DNA of 42,723 nt from Pseudocoprococcus catus (GTDB lineage Bacteria; Bacillota; Clostridia; Lachnospirales; Lachnospiraceae): the NCBI RefSeq assembly GCF_019734885.1, contig NZ_JAAXCM010000028.1, positions 1 to 42,723 on the forward strand. Reading direction: 5' to 3'. The position numbers were made by a program, and so were the translations under genes. The notes below the pieces were generated by a model, which was given only the letters and a program-made list of their open reading frames with translations, did no database searches and was not told the DNA's origin. Shown piece by piece: positions 32,722-41,132 of the stretch. Positions within the stretch are counted from its first letter, which is position 1; each line of letters starts with the position of its first letter.

Positions 32722-33192
32722 TTAATTTCTGGAACATTTTTCTGCATCGATTGCCAGTACAAACATCAGCGCATCCAATGCATTTCCTGGATCCTGCACA
32801 TCAATAACATATGTATCAGTCATATGAAACAATTCTTTACTAACCCGTGCAATTGAATAACCGCTTCGATCAAGAATGCTATAGTCCCATTCCATAATGG
32901 TTCCATCAATATGCCATCCATTGTAATCAATATTATAATGTGGCGTCAGAAATGAGAATTCTTTGCTCAGGCATCCGATATAACTGCCGTTTTTATAAAT
33001 TTCGAATTTAGGAAGAAAAGAGAGTACTTTCTGAACAACCATTCCTACTTCATTTCCATAGGCATCATAAATTACAAGTTTATGTCCCCAGGACAACTGA
33101 CCTTTTACTACATAAGCAGTGTTGCCTGCTTCATCATAGATATCATAGCTGTCAAACCATGAAAACAGCCTTTGTTTAAATAATAGCTTCAT
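32722..33192 (-). CDS. LURP-one-related (Tubby-like fold) protein
   Basis: The 156-residue protein starts MKLLFKQRLFSWFDSYDIYDEAGNTAYVVKGQLSWGHKLVIYDAYGNEVG, the pattern of LURP-one-related/DUF567 proteins. These form a closed beta-barrel around a central helix; here the last strands are followed by ALDALMFVLAIDA. In plants the family is defence related; in bacteria the role is unknown. It is probably cytoplasmic or membrane-peripheral. Start sites near 33192 follow GGAGAGAGCGG. Confidence 0.8.
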   Translation of the reverse strand: MKLLFKQRLFSWFDSYDIYDEAGNTAYVVKGQLSWGHKLVIYDAYGNEVGMVVQKVLSFLPKFEIYKNGSYIGCLSKEFSFLTPHYNIDYNGWHIDGTIMEWDYSILDRSGYSIARVSKELFHMTDTYVIDVQDPGNALDALMFVLAIDAEKCSRN

Positions 33193-33682
33193 AACTTTTC
33201 ACCGCTCTCTCCAACAGATATAATTAGTTCTTTATAAGTACCATAATACCATGCCGGAACACCTTAAAAAATATGTAAATCGAAGAATTAATCCATTTTA
33301 TTTCACGGATTATGATAAAATACATATTACCAGCTATAAATCTCTACTTGTTCACAAAAAGATATAAAAAAGACCATCTACTACTTGTTTACGGTAAATG
33401 ATCTTTTCATTGCAATATTTAATTAAATATCATACTGAACCGCTTGTCGTCCCTGCAAACTTTTGTTTATCTCGTTCTTAAGTTCATCTTTATTCTCGTA
33501 TGTTCTCACTATCGGAATCGTACTCTGTCTGTTCTACATAATCTACGGAACAGTCTCGTTTGTACGGATAAAAAAATAAACTGAGCCACGGCTGTTCCAA
33601 CATGAAATCAGCCGTGGCCTTTTTTATATCATTTCACTCTTTTTTGAAATAGAGCAACACCACAGCAACAACTCAAATCGTT
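33193..33682. other. Intergenic region with two terminator hairpins
   Basis: A stem of AAAAGACCAT with ATGATCTTTT (33368-33377, 33398-33407) has one mismatch. A strong stem GCCACGGCTG/CAGCCGTGGC (33585-33594 with 33609-33618) is followed by TTTTTT and has an A/T-rich far side, so it is probably bidirectional. On the minus strand between them (stop at 33423-33425) is a short coding-like remnant ending KSLQGRQAVQYDI, family unrecognised. Confidence 0.6.
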
Positions 33683-34936
33683 TTAAAATTCCAGACTATT
33701 CGCATTCAGCAAGAAATACTTCATTCCCATGATGACAAAACCTTCATCATTTCTCCAAGGCTTTTTGCTGCCATTTACAATGACGATCTTCTTGAAAGAG
33801 TCCGGGATATTACGCAGAGAATTGAACTCCTGCGTCTGTTTTTCTTCCGAAGTCATGTCATATGCAACCTGGATATAGTATCTCTGGTTTCCTTGATTCA
33901 CCACAAAGTCAACCTCCAACTGCTTGCGAACACGTTTGCCCTCTTTATCCTTATAGAAGATATCCACGACACCCACATCAACATTGTAGCCACGGATCAG
34001 CAGCTCGTTATAAACAATGTTCTCCATGATATGAGTAGGCTCCTGCTGTCTGAAATTCAGACGTGCATTTCTCAGTCCCAGATCAGTAAAGTAGTATTTC
34101 AGATTTGCACCGATATACTTTCTGCCCTTAATATCGTATCGGCTTGCCTTGGAAATCAAAAAGGCATCTGTCAAATGGTCGATATGCTTGGAGATGGTTT
34201 TATTAGCATAAGTCATCTGGCGCTCACTGGCAAAGGTATTGGCAATCTTTGAAGGGTTGGTCGGTGCGCCGATTGCAGATGCAAGCACATCAACCAGAAT
34301 CCCAATCTCATCCACGTTCTGAATTTTATTTCTTTCAATAACATCCTTCAGATAGACATTTGTAAAGATGTTCTTCAGATAGTCCGCTTTCTGTCGTTCG
34401 CTCTGGAAACTTACGATCTGCGGCAATCCTCCGTAGATCATGTAGTCATCCCAGGCATCATCATAATCGCCGTCATAGACAGAATAAAACTCTGCAAAGG
34501 AGAGAGGGTAGATTCTAATCTCATCACCTCTGCCACGGAATTCGGTCACAATGTCGCTGGACAGGAACTTGGAATTACTTCCGGTGACATACACATCAAT
34601 ATTGCTCATGCGGAGCAGGCTGTTCAGCACTTCCTCAAATCGTGGCATGAACTGCACTTCATCCAAAAGGAGATAATACTTCCCGTCGTCTTTCATGGCA
34701 TCCTTGATGTACTTGAAGCATACCTTGGGATCTCTTAATTCCTCGTTCTCAATACCATCCAATGCAATTTCAATAATATGATCAACATCAACGCCGTTCT
34801 CCAGTAAGTATCTCTTAAAGATGGTAAACAGCAAAAAGGATTTGCCACATCTACGAATGCCAGTAATCACCTTTATCATTCCATTATCTTTTCGCAGGGT
34901 CAGCTGCTGTAGGTAAGCGTCTCTTTTAATCTCCAT
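33683..34936 (-). CDS. AAA ATPase with DUF4143 domain
   Basis: The protein has 417 residues; the ATG at 34936 is 7 bases after GGGGAG. The N-terminal AAA_14 domain shows Walker A TGIRRCGKSFLL near 25, Walker B YYLLLDEVQF near 100, and sensor VYVTGSNSKFLSS. The RGRGDEIRIYPLSFAEF motif is typical of the family. The C-terminal DUF4143 nuclease-like domain has MENIVYNELLIRGYNVDVG, EVDFVV and YYIQVAYD, the E-D-QxK-like core with some divergence. These ATPases are widespread and poorly understood, often variable and sometimes defence-like. It is flanked by its own promoter and repeats. Confidence 0.88.
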   Translation of the reverse strand: MEIKRDAYLQQLTLRKDNGMIKVITGIRRCGKSFLLFTIFKRYLLENGVDVDHIIEIALDGIENEELRDPKVCFKYIKDAMKDDGKYYLLLDEVQFMPRFEEVLNSLLRMSNIDVYVTGSNSKFLSSDIVTEFRGRGDEIRIYPLSFAEFYSVYDGDYDDAWDDYMIYGGLPQIVSFQSERQKADYLKNIFTNVYLKDVIERNKIQNVDEIGILVDVLASAIGAPTNPSKIANTFASERQMTYANKTISKHIDHLTDAFLISKASRYDIKGRKYIGANLKYYFTDLGLRNARLNFRQQEPTHIMENIVYNELLIRGYNVDVGVVDIFYKDKEGKRVRKQLEVDFVVNQGNQRYYIQVAYDMTSEEKQTQEFNSLRNIPDSFKKIVIVNGSKKPWRNDEGFVIMGMKYFLLNANSLEF

Positions 34937-34955
34937 CGTTACACTCCCCATTTCC

Positions 34956-35049
34956 GTGCATCTGCACACTTTTTAGTAATGAGATTCTATCACAGAACGA
35001 CCTGAATTTCAATATGTATTCCCATTTTATGTGCATCTACACACTTTTA
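34956..35049 (-). promoter_or_regulatory. Promoter flanked by two direct repeats upstream of the ATPase
   Basis: On the minus strand TTGAAA (35007-35012) and TAGAAT (34984-34989) are 17 bases apart with TG before the -10 box. GTGCATCTRCACACTTTTA occurs at 34956-34974 and 35031-35049, one copy on each side of the promoter with starts 75 bases apart. Each contains GTGCA...TGCAC half-symmetry, as an operator for a repressor would. Confidence 0.65.
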
Positions 35050-35606
35050 TATAATGTTGATAAATATATTTTCAGATTTTTTTGATTGCAGTGTTTATAA
35101 TCGACTACTCCAATCGTTATTATAGGTAAACAACAAAAAGAAGATGGTTCCGATGTTTCAGTAAATATGTTCGTTAGTCTTTTACGCAAAGGATTCTATC
35201 TCCTCTGCGCCCTAATGCTTTTCGGATTCAGTTCAACAAACTTGAATCTGTCGAATTACTCAGACAACAGCCAGCAATTATCTTTTATAGTTATTGGTTT
35301 CGCATATTCAAGATTATAAAAACTGCCATCTTGACTCCTTTCCTCCAGGATTCAGGAAATAAAAAATGCCTGCCTGGAACTTTTATAGAGAGAGATTGTT
35401 TCTTTTCCCGCCTTTTCTCTGATTTACATCCCCGAATAAGGGGTGACAACAGAGCGGAACCCAAATGTTAGCTGTACTTCTTAAAACCCATGTTTGCCAA
35501 ACGGTAATTTTGATTAGCTGTCAGCTAACAAAAATCGGATTGCGTTAGCTGGAAATTGATCATTTTGAATGGAATTTTGTGTCACGAACGTGATTAGAAA
35601 ATAACA
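35050..35606. other. Non-coding stretch with a duplicated scar
   Basis: No intact gene is visible. It holds the 65-bp repeat copy at 35268-35332 and, at 35460-35640, several GCTAAC/GTTAGC motifs including GATTAGCTGTCAGCTAAC, of unknown role. Confidence 0.5.
35268..35332. repeat. Copy 2 of a 65-bp direct repeat
   Basis: Identical to 31139-31203, an internal piece of the acetyltransferase fragment, here without the rest of the gene. Confidence 0.9.
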
Positions 35607-35652
35607 AAAGCGTTCGTTGTCAGCTAATCCAGCTAACATTTTCGAACGCTTT
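35607..35652 (-). terminator. tRNA terminator hairpin
   Basis: AAAGCGTTCG (35607-35616) is the reverse complement of CGAACGCTTT (35643-35652). On the minus strand it directly follows the tRNA fragment and ends in TTTTGTTATTTT. Confidence 0.65.
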
Positions 35653-35658
35653 GAAGCC

Positions 35659-35700
35659 CGTCGCCAAGAGGATTTGAACCTCCGACCCCTCGCTTAGGAG
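35659..35700 (-). other. 3' tRNA-Arg(CCU) fragment, element attachment site
   Basis: On the minus strand the sequence runs from a CTCCTAA anticodon loop through GCGAG, a T-arm GGAGG-TTCAAAT-CCTCT, and a 3' acceptor TGGCGAC with discriminator G. The 5' half (D-arm, 5' anticodon stem) is absent. A terminator follows on the chromosome side. This is the standard footprint of tyrosine-recombinase integration at a tRNA 3' end. The element would extend to the right, with the intact tRNA at its far end. Confidence 0.8.
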
Positions 35701-35938
35701 TATGGCTTACCATGTGATACACGGTTCGGATGTAACTTCCAATATCATCCCTTACGCAGAATGACTTGTAGTAAACGAACTTTATGGTGCAAAACACCTA
35801 TTCTGACGCAGTTTTATGTGTCCGTTGGGTGGTCCTATTAGCAAATTCTTAGCAAGAGGACACCCCGCCAAAGCCGATTGCTACTGCCATTCTTCACTCC
35901 CTTAGTCAAAATGACAAGGCAAATACATGGAGGTTACT

Positions 35939-36136
35939 ATGAACAAGAAAGAGAAAAAGTCACTGCCGGAACCGCGCACATACACCGTGGAACAGATTGC
36001 GGCCATGCTCAACATCGGCCGCACGACCGCATATCAGCTCGTCAAGCAGGAGGAGTTCAGGATCGTCCGCATAGGCAATGCGATCCGCGTTTCCAAGAAA
36101 TCTTTTGACGAGTGGCTGGAAAGTTTGGAATTGTGA
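35939..36136 (+). CDS. Excisionase-like helix-turn-helix protein
   Basis: The protein has 65 residues; the ATG at 35939 follows GGAGG by 5 bases. YTVEQIAAMLNIGRTTAYQLVKQEEFRIVRIGNAIRVSKKSFDEWL is the HTH_17/excisionase-type winged helix. It is the first gene inside the attachment site, where such factors control excision. No integrase is visible nearby, so it may sit at the other end of the element. Confidence 0.85.
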   Translation: MNKKEKKSLPEPRTYTVEQIAAMLNIGRTTAYQLVKQEEFRIVRIGNAIRVSKKSFDEWLESLEL

Positions 36137-36208
36137 ATATCGCAAGAAACGCCGTAGGCTCAAAAAACCTATGGCGTTTTTTTATACCCATTTTGAAGGA
36201 GGCTGGCA

Positions 36209-36730
36209 ATGAAACTGACAGAAGCAGAAATGAGGATGGTGTTTCAGATTGAAAGTACCAATCAGAACGCTGCCCTGAATGAGATTTACATGACATGGCG
36301 CTATGCGCCGAACCCGGCAACGAAAGAAACGGCGGAAGGCCTTCTGGACAAGCTCCGCCCCCTGTCGGATCAGGAGTGCATGGATTTGATCCGCAAGGTG
36401 CAGGCCGAATACCGTCTGCCGGAGAAAACCCGCACCATCGGGGAAATGCTGGCAGAGGCCAGACAGCAATCCGGGGCGCAGAAGTTATCCGGCCATGACA
36501 TTATGGCTTTGGAGCGTTTCGACCCGGCGACCAGACACATGATCGTCTTTGATGTTCTTACCCATGACTCGCCTGTTGGCTGGAAGGGTGAGAAAATGCG
36601 CCTGTTCCTGACTGACGCCGGATACAGCAAGGCTTTGGAAAATCAGGAAAAGGGGCACATCAAAATCCGTAACCATGCGAAGGTGCTTTCCGGCGAACTC
36701 CACTATGACCATAAAGACCGTGAGAGGTAG
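36209..36730 (+). CDS. Conserved mobile-element protein of unknown function
   Basis: The protein has 173 residues. It starts MKLTEAEMRMVFQIESTNQNAALNEIYMTWRYAPNPATKETAEGLLDKL and has a soluble C-terminus (HDSPVGWKGEKMRLFLTDAGY). AAGGAGG precedes the ATG. Similar proteins accompany conjugative elements of this type, as I recall, but I know no function. It is co-directional with the replication and transfer genes. Confidence 0.6.
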   Translation: MKLTEAEMRMVFQIESTNQNAALNEIYMTWRYAPNPATKETAEGLLDKLRPLSDQECMDLIRKVQAEYRLPEKTRTIGEMLAEARQQSGAQKLSGHDIMALERFDPATRHMIVFDVLTHDSPVGWKGEKMRLFLTDAGYSKALENQEKGHIKIRNHAKVLSGELHYDHKDRER

Positions 36731-36900
36731 CCACCTGAAAAATGTATCAAAATCAGCGGAAAATCTTCTGTTTCTTCCTCCGTGGCTTGCGTTCTGAACA
36801 GGGCGTGGATGTTTTCCCATGCGGGAGGCTATGAAGGCGTACAGACAGATAAACCGCTCAAAATCAACACTTTTTATTTTCACAGGAAGGAGGTGCGAAG

Positions 36901-37797
36901 ATGGCTGTTTTTCGTATTGAAAAGACCCGTGATTATACGGTCATGTCGAACCATCACTTGAAAGATCGGACGCTGACCCTGAAATCCAAGGGGCTGCTGT
37001 CCATGATGTTGTCGCTCCCTGACGAGTGGAATTACACCACCAGAGGTCTTGCAGCGATCTGCCGGGAAGGTGTGGACAGCATCGGTGCGGCATTGAAGGA
37101 GTTGGAAACCCACGGGTATATCCGGCGCACCCAGCTTCGGGATGAAAAAGGCAAGATCACGGATACCGAGTATGTCATTTACGAAATGCCTCAGTGCGAA
37201 CCGCCGTCAAGTCCAGGTACGCCTTTACCGGGTACGGCAAAGCCATATACGGAAAACCCGGATATGGGTATCCCGGATACGGCGGAACCGTGTACGGAAA
37301 ACCCCGCACAATTAAATACTAATCAAACAAAGACTGATTTATCAAGTACGGAGATATCAAATCCTATCCAATCAAATCCCCCTACCCCCGCAGAGGCAAG
37401 GATGGGAACGGATCGGATGGGAGCCAGAGAATGTTATCGTGAAGTGATTTTGGATAACATCGAGTACAGCTATCTGGTGCAGGACAGCCACATCGACCGT
37501 GAGCAGCTTGACGAAATCGTTGACCTGATCGTGGATACCGTGTGTTCTGCCCGCAAAGTCATCCGCATTGCCGGAGACGATTATCCGGCGGAGGTGGTAA
37601 AGTCCCGGTTTATGAAGCTGGACAGTTCCCATGTGCAGTATGTCATGGACTGCATGAAGGGCAACACCACCTATGTCCGCAATATCAAGAAATACCTTCT
37701 GGCGGCGCTGTATAACGCTCCGACCACCATCAACAGCTACTATTCTTCCCTGGTGCAGCACGATATGTACGGGGACGGGCAAAGGGGGCGAGGCTAA
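36901..37797 (+). CDS. Replication initiator-like HTH protein with DUF6017 domain
   Basis: The protein has 298 residues. The N-terminal RepA_N/HTH_36-type winged helix is FRIEKTRDYTVMSNHHLKDRTLTLKSKGLLSMMLSLPDEWNYTTRGLAAICREG. A low-complexity proline/threonine linker follows (residues 100-165, with TAKPYTENPDMGIPDTAEPCTENP repeats). The C-terminal domain NIEYSYLVQDSHIDREQLDEIVDLIVDTV...NTTYVRNIKKYLLAALYNAPTT is DUF6017. The pair is characteristic of Clostridia integrative elements. GGAGG lies upstream. It is followed without a gap by pcfB. Confidence 0.85.
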   Translation: MAVFRIEKTRDYTVMSNHHLKDRTLTLKSKGLLSMMLSLPDEWNYTTRGLAAICREGVDSIGAALKELETHGYIRRTQLRDEKGKITDTEYVIYEMPQCEPPSSPGTPLPGTAKPYTENPDMGIPDTAEPCTENPAQLNTNQTKTDLSSTEISNPIQSNPPTPAEARMGTDRMGARECYREVILDNIEYSYLVQDSHIDREQLDEIVDLIVDTVCSARKVIRIAGDDYPAEVVKSRFMKLDSSHVQYVMDCMKGNTTYVRNIKKYLLAALYNAPTTINSYYSSLVQHDMYGDGQRGRG

Positions 37798-38289
37798 ATG
37801 CAGGAGGAAGTAACGCGGGGCGCCGTAACGCTCATTGTTGACGGAGCCAAGTTAAGCGAACAGGTCTTTGAAAAGGCCGTCAAAAAGTTCTTGGAGGAAA
37901 TCCAGAAAAGCCAGAAGCCCAAAATCTACCGCGGCAGGCAGAGCCTTAAACAGCTTGCCAGCCAGAACGCCGGTCTTGCCAATATCGAGATCAGTGACAA
38001 GAATATCAAGGTTTTCTCCCGTGTGGCGAAGAAATACCATGTGGATTTTGCCTTGAAGAAAGACACCACCGCAGAGCAGCCCCGTTACCTGGTCTTTTTC
38101 AAAAGCCGGGACGCGGATGCCATCACAGCGGCGTTTCAGGAGTTTGCCAACCGGAAAATGAGCCGTGAGGAAAAGCCATCCATCCGGGAGCGGCTGACCC
38201 AGGCGAAGGAACAGGCGGCAGAGAAAACGGAACACCGCACCATTGACCGGGAGAAAGTAAAGGTCAAAGATCGGAGCGTGCAGAGATGA
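37798..38289 (+). CDS. PcfB/DUF3801-type conjugation protein
   Basis: The protein has 163 residues: MQEEVTRGAVTLIVDGAKLSEQVFEKAVKKFLEE with a basic and acidic helical C-terminus (RERLTQAKEQAAEKTEHRTIDREKVKVKDR). This is the PcfB family, small proteins that precede the coupling protein in pCF10-like and CD1115-type elements and are thought to aid relaxosome docking. The ATG comes directly after the upstream stop, and the end overlaps the next start by 4 bases (ATGA). Confidence 0.85.
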   Translation: MQEEVTRGAVTLIVDGAKLSEQVFEKAVKKFLEEIQKSQKPKIYRGRQSLKQLASQNAGLANIEISDKNIKVFSRVAKKYHVDFALKKDTTAEQPRYLVFFKSRDADAITAAFQEFANRKMSREEKPSIRERLTQAKEQAAEKTEHRTIDREKVKVKDRSVQR

Positions 38290-40043
38290 ATATGAAAAAA
38301 CTGTTTTTGCTGAACCTTCCGTATCTTCTGTTCGTGTATCCCTTCGATAAGCTGGCACAGGCTTTCCGGCTTGCGCCCGGTGCTGACCTCTCCGGCAAGC
38401 TGCTTTCTATCGGGGACGGCTTCACGGCAGCGCTTTCCTCCCCGTGGCTCAGTTTCCAGCCAACGGACCTTCTGATCGGCATAGCCGGTGCTGTGATCCT
38501 TCGCATGGCGGTCTACCTGAAAGGCAAAAACGCTAAGAAGTACCGCCACGGAATTGAGTATGGTTCTGCCCGCTGGGGTACGGCGGCGGATATCGCCCCC
38601 TACATGGACAAGGACTTTTTCCAGAACATCCCCATGACGCAGACGGAACGGATCACGATGGCGAGCCGCCCCAAGCAGCCGAAGTATGCCAGAAATAAAA
38701 ATATTCTGGTGATCGGCGGTTCCGGCAGCGGCAAGACGCGGTTCTTCTGTAAGCCGTCGCTGCTGCAAGCTCATTCGTCCTATGTCTGCACTGATCCGAA
38801 AGGAACCTTGCTGCCGGAGATCGGCACTTTCCTGGAACGGAAGAAATACCGTATCAAGTGCCTCAACCTGATAAACTTCCGAAAATCCATGAAATACAAT
38901 CCTCTGGCCTACATTCGGTCAGAGAAGGATATCTTAAAGCTGGTGAACGCCCTGATTATGAACACGAAGGGAGAAGGCGAAAAATCTTCGGAAGATTTCT
39001 GGGTCAAAGCGGAACGCCTCTATTATTCCGCACTGATCGGCTACATCTGGTACGAGGCCACGGAGGAAGAAAAGAACTTCATCACACTTCTGGACCTTAT
39101 CAATGCCAGTGAAGCCAGAGAGGACGACGAAACCTATCAAAGCCCGGTGGACCTGCTTTTTTCTCAGTTGGAGGAACGGGAGCCGGACCACTTCGCCGTC
39201 AAGCAGTACCACAAATTCAAGATGGCGGCGGGCAAGACCTTAAAATCCATTCTCATTTCCTGCGGTGCTCGGCTTGCTCCCTTCGATATCAAGGAGCTGC
39301 GGGATCTGATGGAATATGACGAACTGGAACTGGATACCCTGGGCGACCAAAAGACAGCGCTGTTTGTGATCCTGTCGGATACGGACAGCACTTTCAATTT
39401 CGTGGCCGCCCTCATGTATAGTCAGCTTTTCAATCTGCTCTGCGACAAGGCGGATGACTTCTACGGCGGGCGGCTGCCCGTCCATGTGCGGCTCATTCTC
39501 GACGAGTTTGCCAACATCGGCCAGATACCGAACTTTGATAAGCTGATCGCCACCATCCGAAGCCGTGAGATATCGGCTTCTATTATTTTGCAGTCGCAGA
39601 GCCAGTTAAAAACCATCTACAAGGACGCGGCAGATACCATCGTCGGTAACTGTGACAGCACCTTGTTTTTGGGAGGCAAGGAGAAATCCACGCTCAAGGA
39701 AATTTCGGAGTTGCTGGGAAAAGAGACCATTGATCTCTATAACCAGTCCGAAAACCGGGGCAGTCAGGTTTCCCATGGCCTCAGTTATCAGAAATTAGGA
39801 AAGGAGTTGATGACCCAGGACGAATTGGCAGTGATGGACGGCGGCAAGTGTATCTTCATGCTGCGGGGCGTGCGTCCGTTCCTTTCGGACAAGTACGATC
39901 TCACCCAGCACCTGAATTACAGATACACGGCCGACGCCGACCCTAAAAATGTCTTTGACATGGAACGGTACATGAAGAAGCAGCGTGCCGTGGTAAAGCC
40001 CACGGATACCTTCGATGTGTACGAGATTGATGCAACTACTTAA
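38286..40043 (+). CDS. VirD4-like type IV coupling protein, CD1115 family
   Basis: The protein has 585 residues. N-terminal membrane segments (FLLNLPYLLFVYPF near 7-20 and LLIGIAGAVILRMAVYL near 62-78) are followed by Walker A VIGGSGSGKTRFF (142-154). A conserved coupling-protein stretch reads TDPKGTLL, and Walker B is LILDEFANIGQIPNFDKLIATIRSREISASIILQSQSQ (about 397-434). This ATPase links the relaxosome to the mating channel. It is intact. A scar of a second copy lies at 20666-20773. Confidence 0.95.
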   Translation: MNMKKLFLLNLPYLLFVYPFDKLAQAFRLAPGADLSGKLLSIGDGFTAALSSPWLSFQPTDLLIGIAGAVILRMAVYLKGKNAKKYRHGIEYGSARWGTAADIAPYMDKDFFQNIPMTQTERITMASRPKQPKYARNKNILVIGGSGSGKTRFFCKPSLLQAHSSYVCTDPKGTLLPEIGTFLERKKYRIKCLNLINFRKSMKYNPLAYIRSEKDILKLVNALIMNTKGEGEKSSEDFWVKAERLYYSALIGYIWYEATEEEKNFITLLDLINASEAREDDETYQSPVDLLFSQLEEREPDHFAVKQYHKFKMAAGKTLKSILISCGARLAPFDIKELRDLMEYDELELDTLGDQKTALFVILSDTDSTFNFVAALMYSQLFNLLCDKADDFYGGRLPVHVRLILDEFANIGQIPNFDKLIATIRSREISASIILQSQSQLKTIYKDAADTIVGNCDSTLFLGGKEKSTLKEISELLGKETIDLYNQSENRGSQVSHGLSYQKLGKELMTQDELAVMDGGKCIFMLRGVRPFLSDKYDLTQHLNYRYTADADPKNVFDMERYMKKQRAVVKPTDTFDVYEIDATT

Positions 40044-40079
40044 ACCCAAATCAAAAACATTTTTTAGGAGGATTATTTT

Positions 40080-40238
40080 ATGGCATTTTTCAACAGTGCA
40101 GTTGGTGTTTTGCAGACTCTCGTAGTGGCCCTGGGCGCAGGTCTTGGTATCTGGGGCGTTATCAACCTTCTGGAAGGTTACGGCCAGGACAACCCTGCTT
40201 CCAAAAGCCAGGGTATGAAACAGTTCATGGCTAATTAA
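40080..40238 (+). pseudogene. Truncated Maff2-family small membrane protein
   Basis: The 52-residue frame starts MAFFNSAVGVLQTLVVALGAGLGIWGVINLLEGYG, the Maff2 family signature, behind AGGAGG. From family memory, members are about 68-70 residues with a second hydrophobic segment; here the frame ends QFMAN. Next comes unrelated sequence instead of the rest of the mating-channel genes (VirB6/VirB4-like). The transfer module is therefore cut at this point. Confidence 0.75.
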
Positions 40239-40300
40239 AGGGAACAAAAAAGAAAGGAAAACCAATCCAGACGGTATCAGCGGCAGGATACAAGAATAAA

Positions 40301-40329
40301 TTGTGATTTCACAAGATTGGTGCTATAAT
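40301..40329 (+). promoter_or_regulatory. Promoter with palindromic operator for the HTH-TnpV pair
   Basis: TTGTGA (40301-40306) and TATAAT (40324-40329) are 17 bases apart. The -35 box lies inside TTGTGATTTCACAA, a perfect dyad with a 2-base centre, a likely binding site for the HTH protein downstream. A CCGGGG/CCCCGG hairpin follows in the leader near 40347-40364. Confidence 0.7.
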
Positions 40330-40392
40330 AAGAGAAAAGTTCCTGCCGGGGCAGCCGCCCCGGTGGTATGGATAGAAAGGCAGGAAAACAAT

Positions 40393-40665
40393 ATGCACAT
40401 CAGCTATAAACCACTCTGGCACACACTGTTAGAGCGTGATATGAGGAAAGAAGATTTAAGGCTTGCCGCTGGTATGACAACGAATATGATTGCCAACATG
40501 AGCAAAGAGGGAAAGCACATCAGTATGGACACATTAGCCCGTATCTGTGAAACGCTGAATTGTGAGATTACCGATGTGATTGAGTTAGTACCAGACGAGC
40601 CTGCTTCCACAGGAGGTAAGAAACATGAGCGAATTGAAACCAAGAATAACGGAAAACGGAATTGA
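40393..40665 (+). CDS. Xre-family HTH regulator (HTH_26-like)
   Basis: The protein has 90 residues. MHISYKPLWHTLLERDMRKEDLRLAAGMTTNMIANMSKEGKHISMDTLARICETLNCEITDVIELV is the small HTH_26/Cro-like fold common in Firmicutes mobile elements. The rest is a basic tail. Its gene overlaps tnpV by 41 bases in another frame. It probably binds the dyad in its own promoter. Confidence 0.85.
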   Translation: MHISYKPLWHTLLERDMRKEDLRLAAGMTTNMIANMSKEGKHISMDTLARICETLNCEITDVIELVPDEPASTGGKKHERIETKNNGKRN

Positions 40666-41002
40666 TTATATCCTTGTCGGAGATTACTACATCCCGGACT
40701 TGAAACTGTCGGAAGAACGCCGCCCCGTCGGAAAGTATGGACGGATGCACCGGGAATATTTAAGAGAAGTCCACCCAGCCAGATTGAACACATTGATACT
40801 GACCGGAGAATTGTGGACATACCTTGCAGACCTGAACGAACAGGCACAGGAACGGTTAGACACCATCATGGAGCAGATGAAAGATGCCGAGGGCGTGACC
40901 GAGGAATTGAAACGAACCCAAGAAATGGAATGGGTGCGGCGTTGCAATAACATTCACAACCGGGCAGAAGAAATTATTTTGCAAGAGATGATTTATTCAT
41001 AA
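40625..41002 (+). CDS. tnpV: TnpV-type transposon-encoded protein
   Basis: The 125-residue product starts MSELKPRITENGIDYILVGDYYIPDLKL and contains RPVGKYGRMHREYLREVHPARLNTLILTGELWTYLADLNEQAQERLD, the TnpV family pattern. These small proteins are carried by Tn4451-like and related Clostridia elements; the function is unclear. It overlaps the HTH gene. A hairpin CTTCTTG/CAAGAAG lies at 41062-41084 downstream. Confidence 0.85.
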   Translation: MSELKPRITENGIDYILVGDYYIPDLKLSEERRPVGKYGRMHREYLREVHPARLNTLILTGELWTYLADLNEQAQERLDTIMEQMKDAEGVTEELKRTQEMEWVRRCNNIHNRAEEIILQEMIYS

Positions 41003-41132
41003 CGGTATGATAGAATGATTATGACAAATCGGAATTGACCGAGCTCTTTGAGCGAGGGATACTTCTTGTCCGAAGGGCAAGAAGGTGGGCGTAAAAAAGA
41101 TTAGAACAATCGGGATTTGAGGAGGTGTTCAT

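Noticed and set aside
35659-35700. A functional tRNA gene
   Set aside because: Only the anticodon loop to 3' end is present; the D-arm and the 5' halves of the acceptor and anticodon stems are absent.
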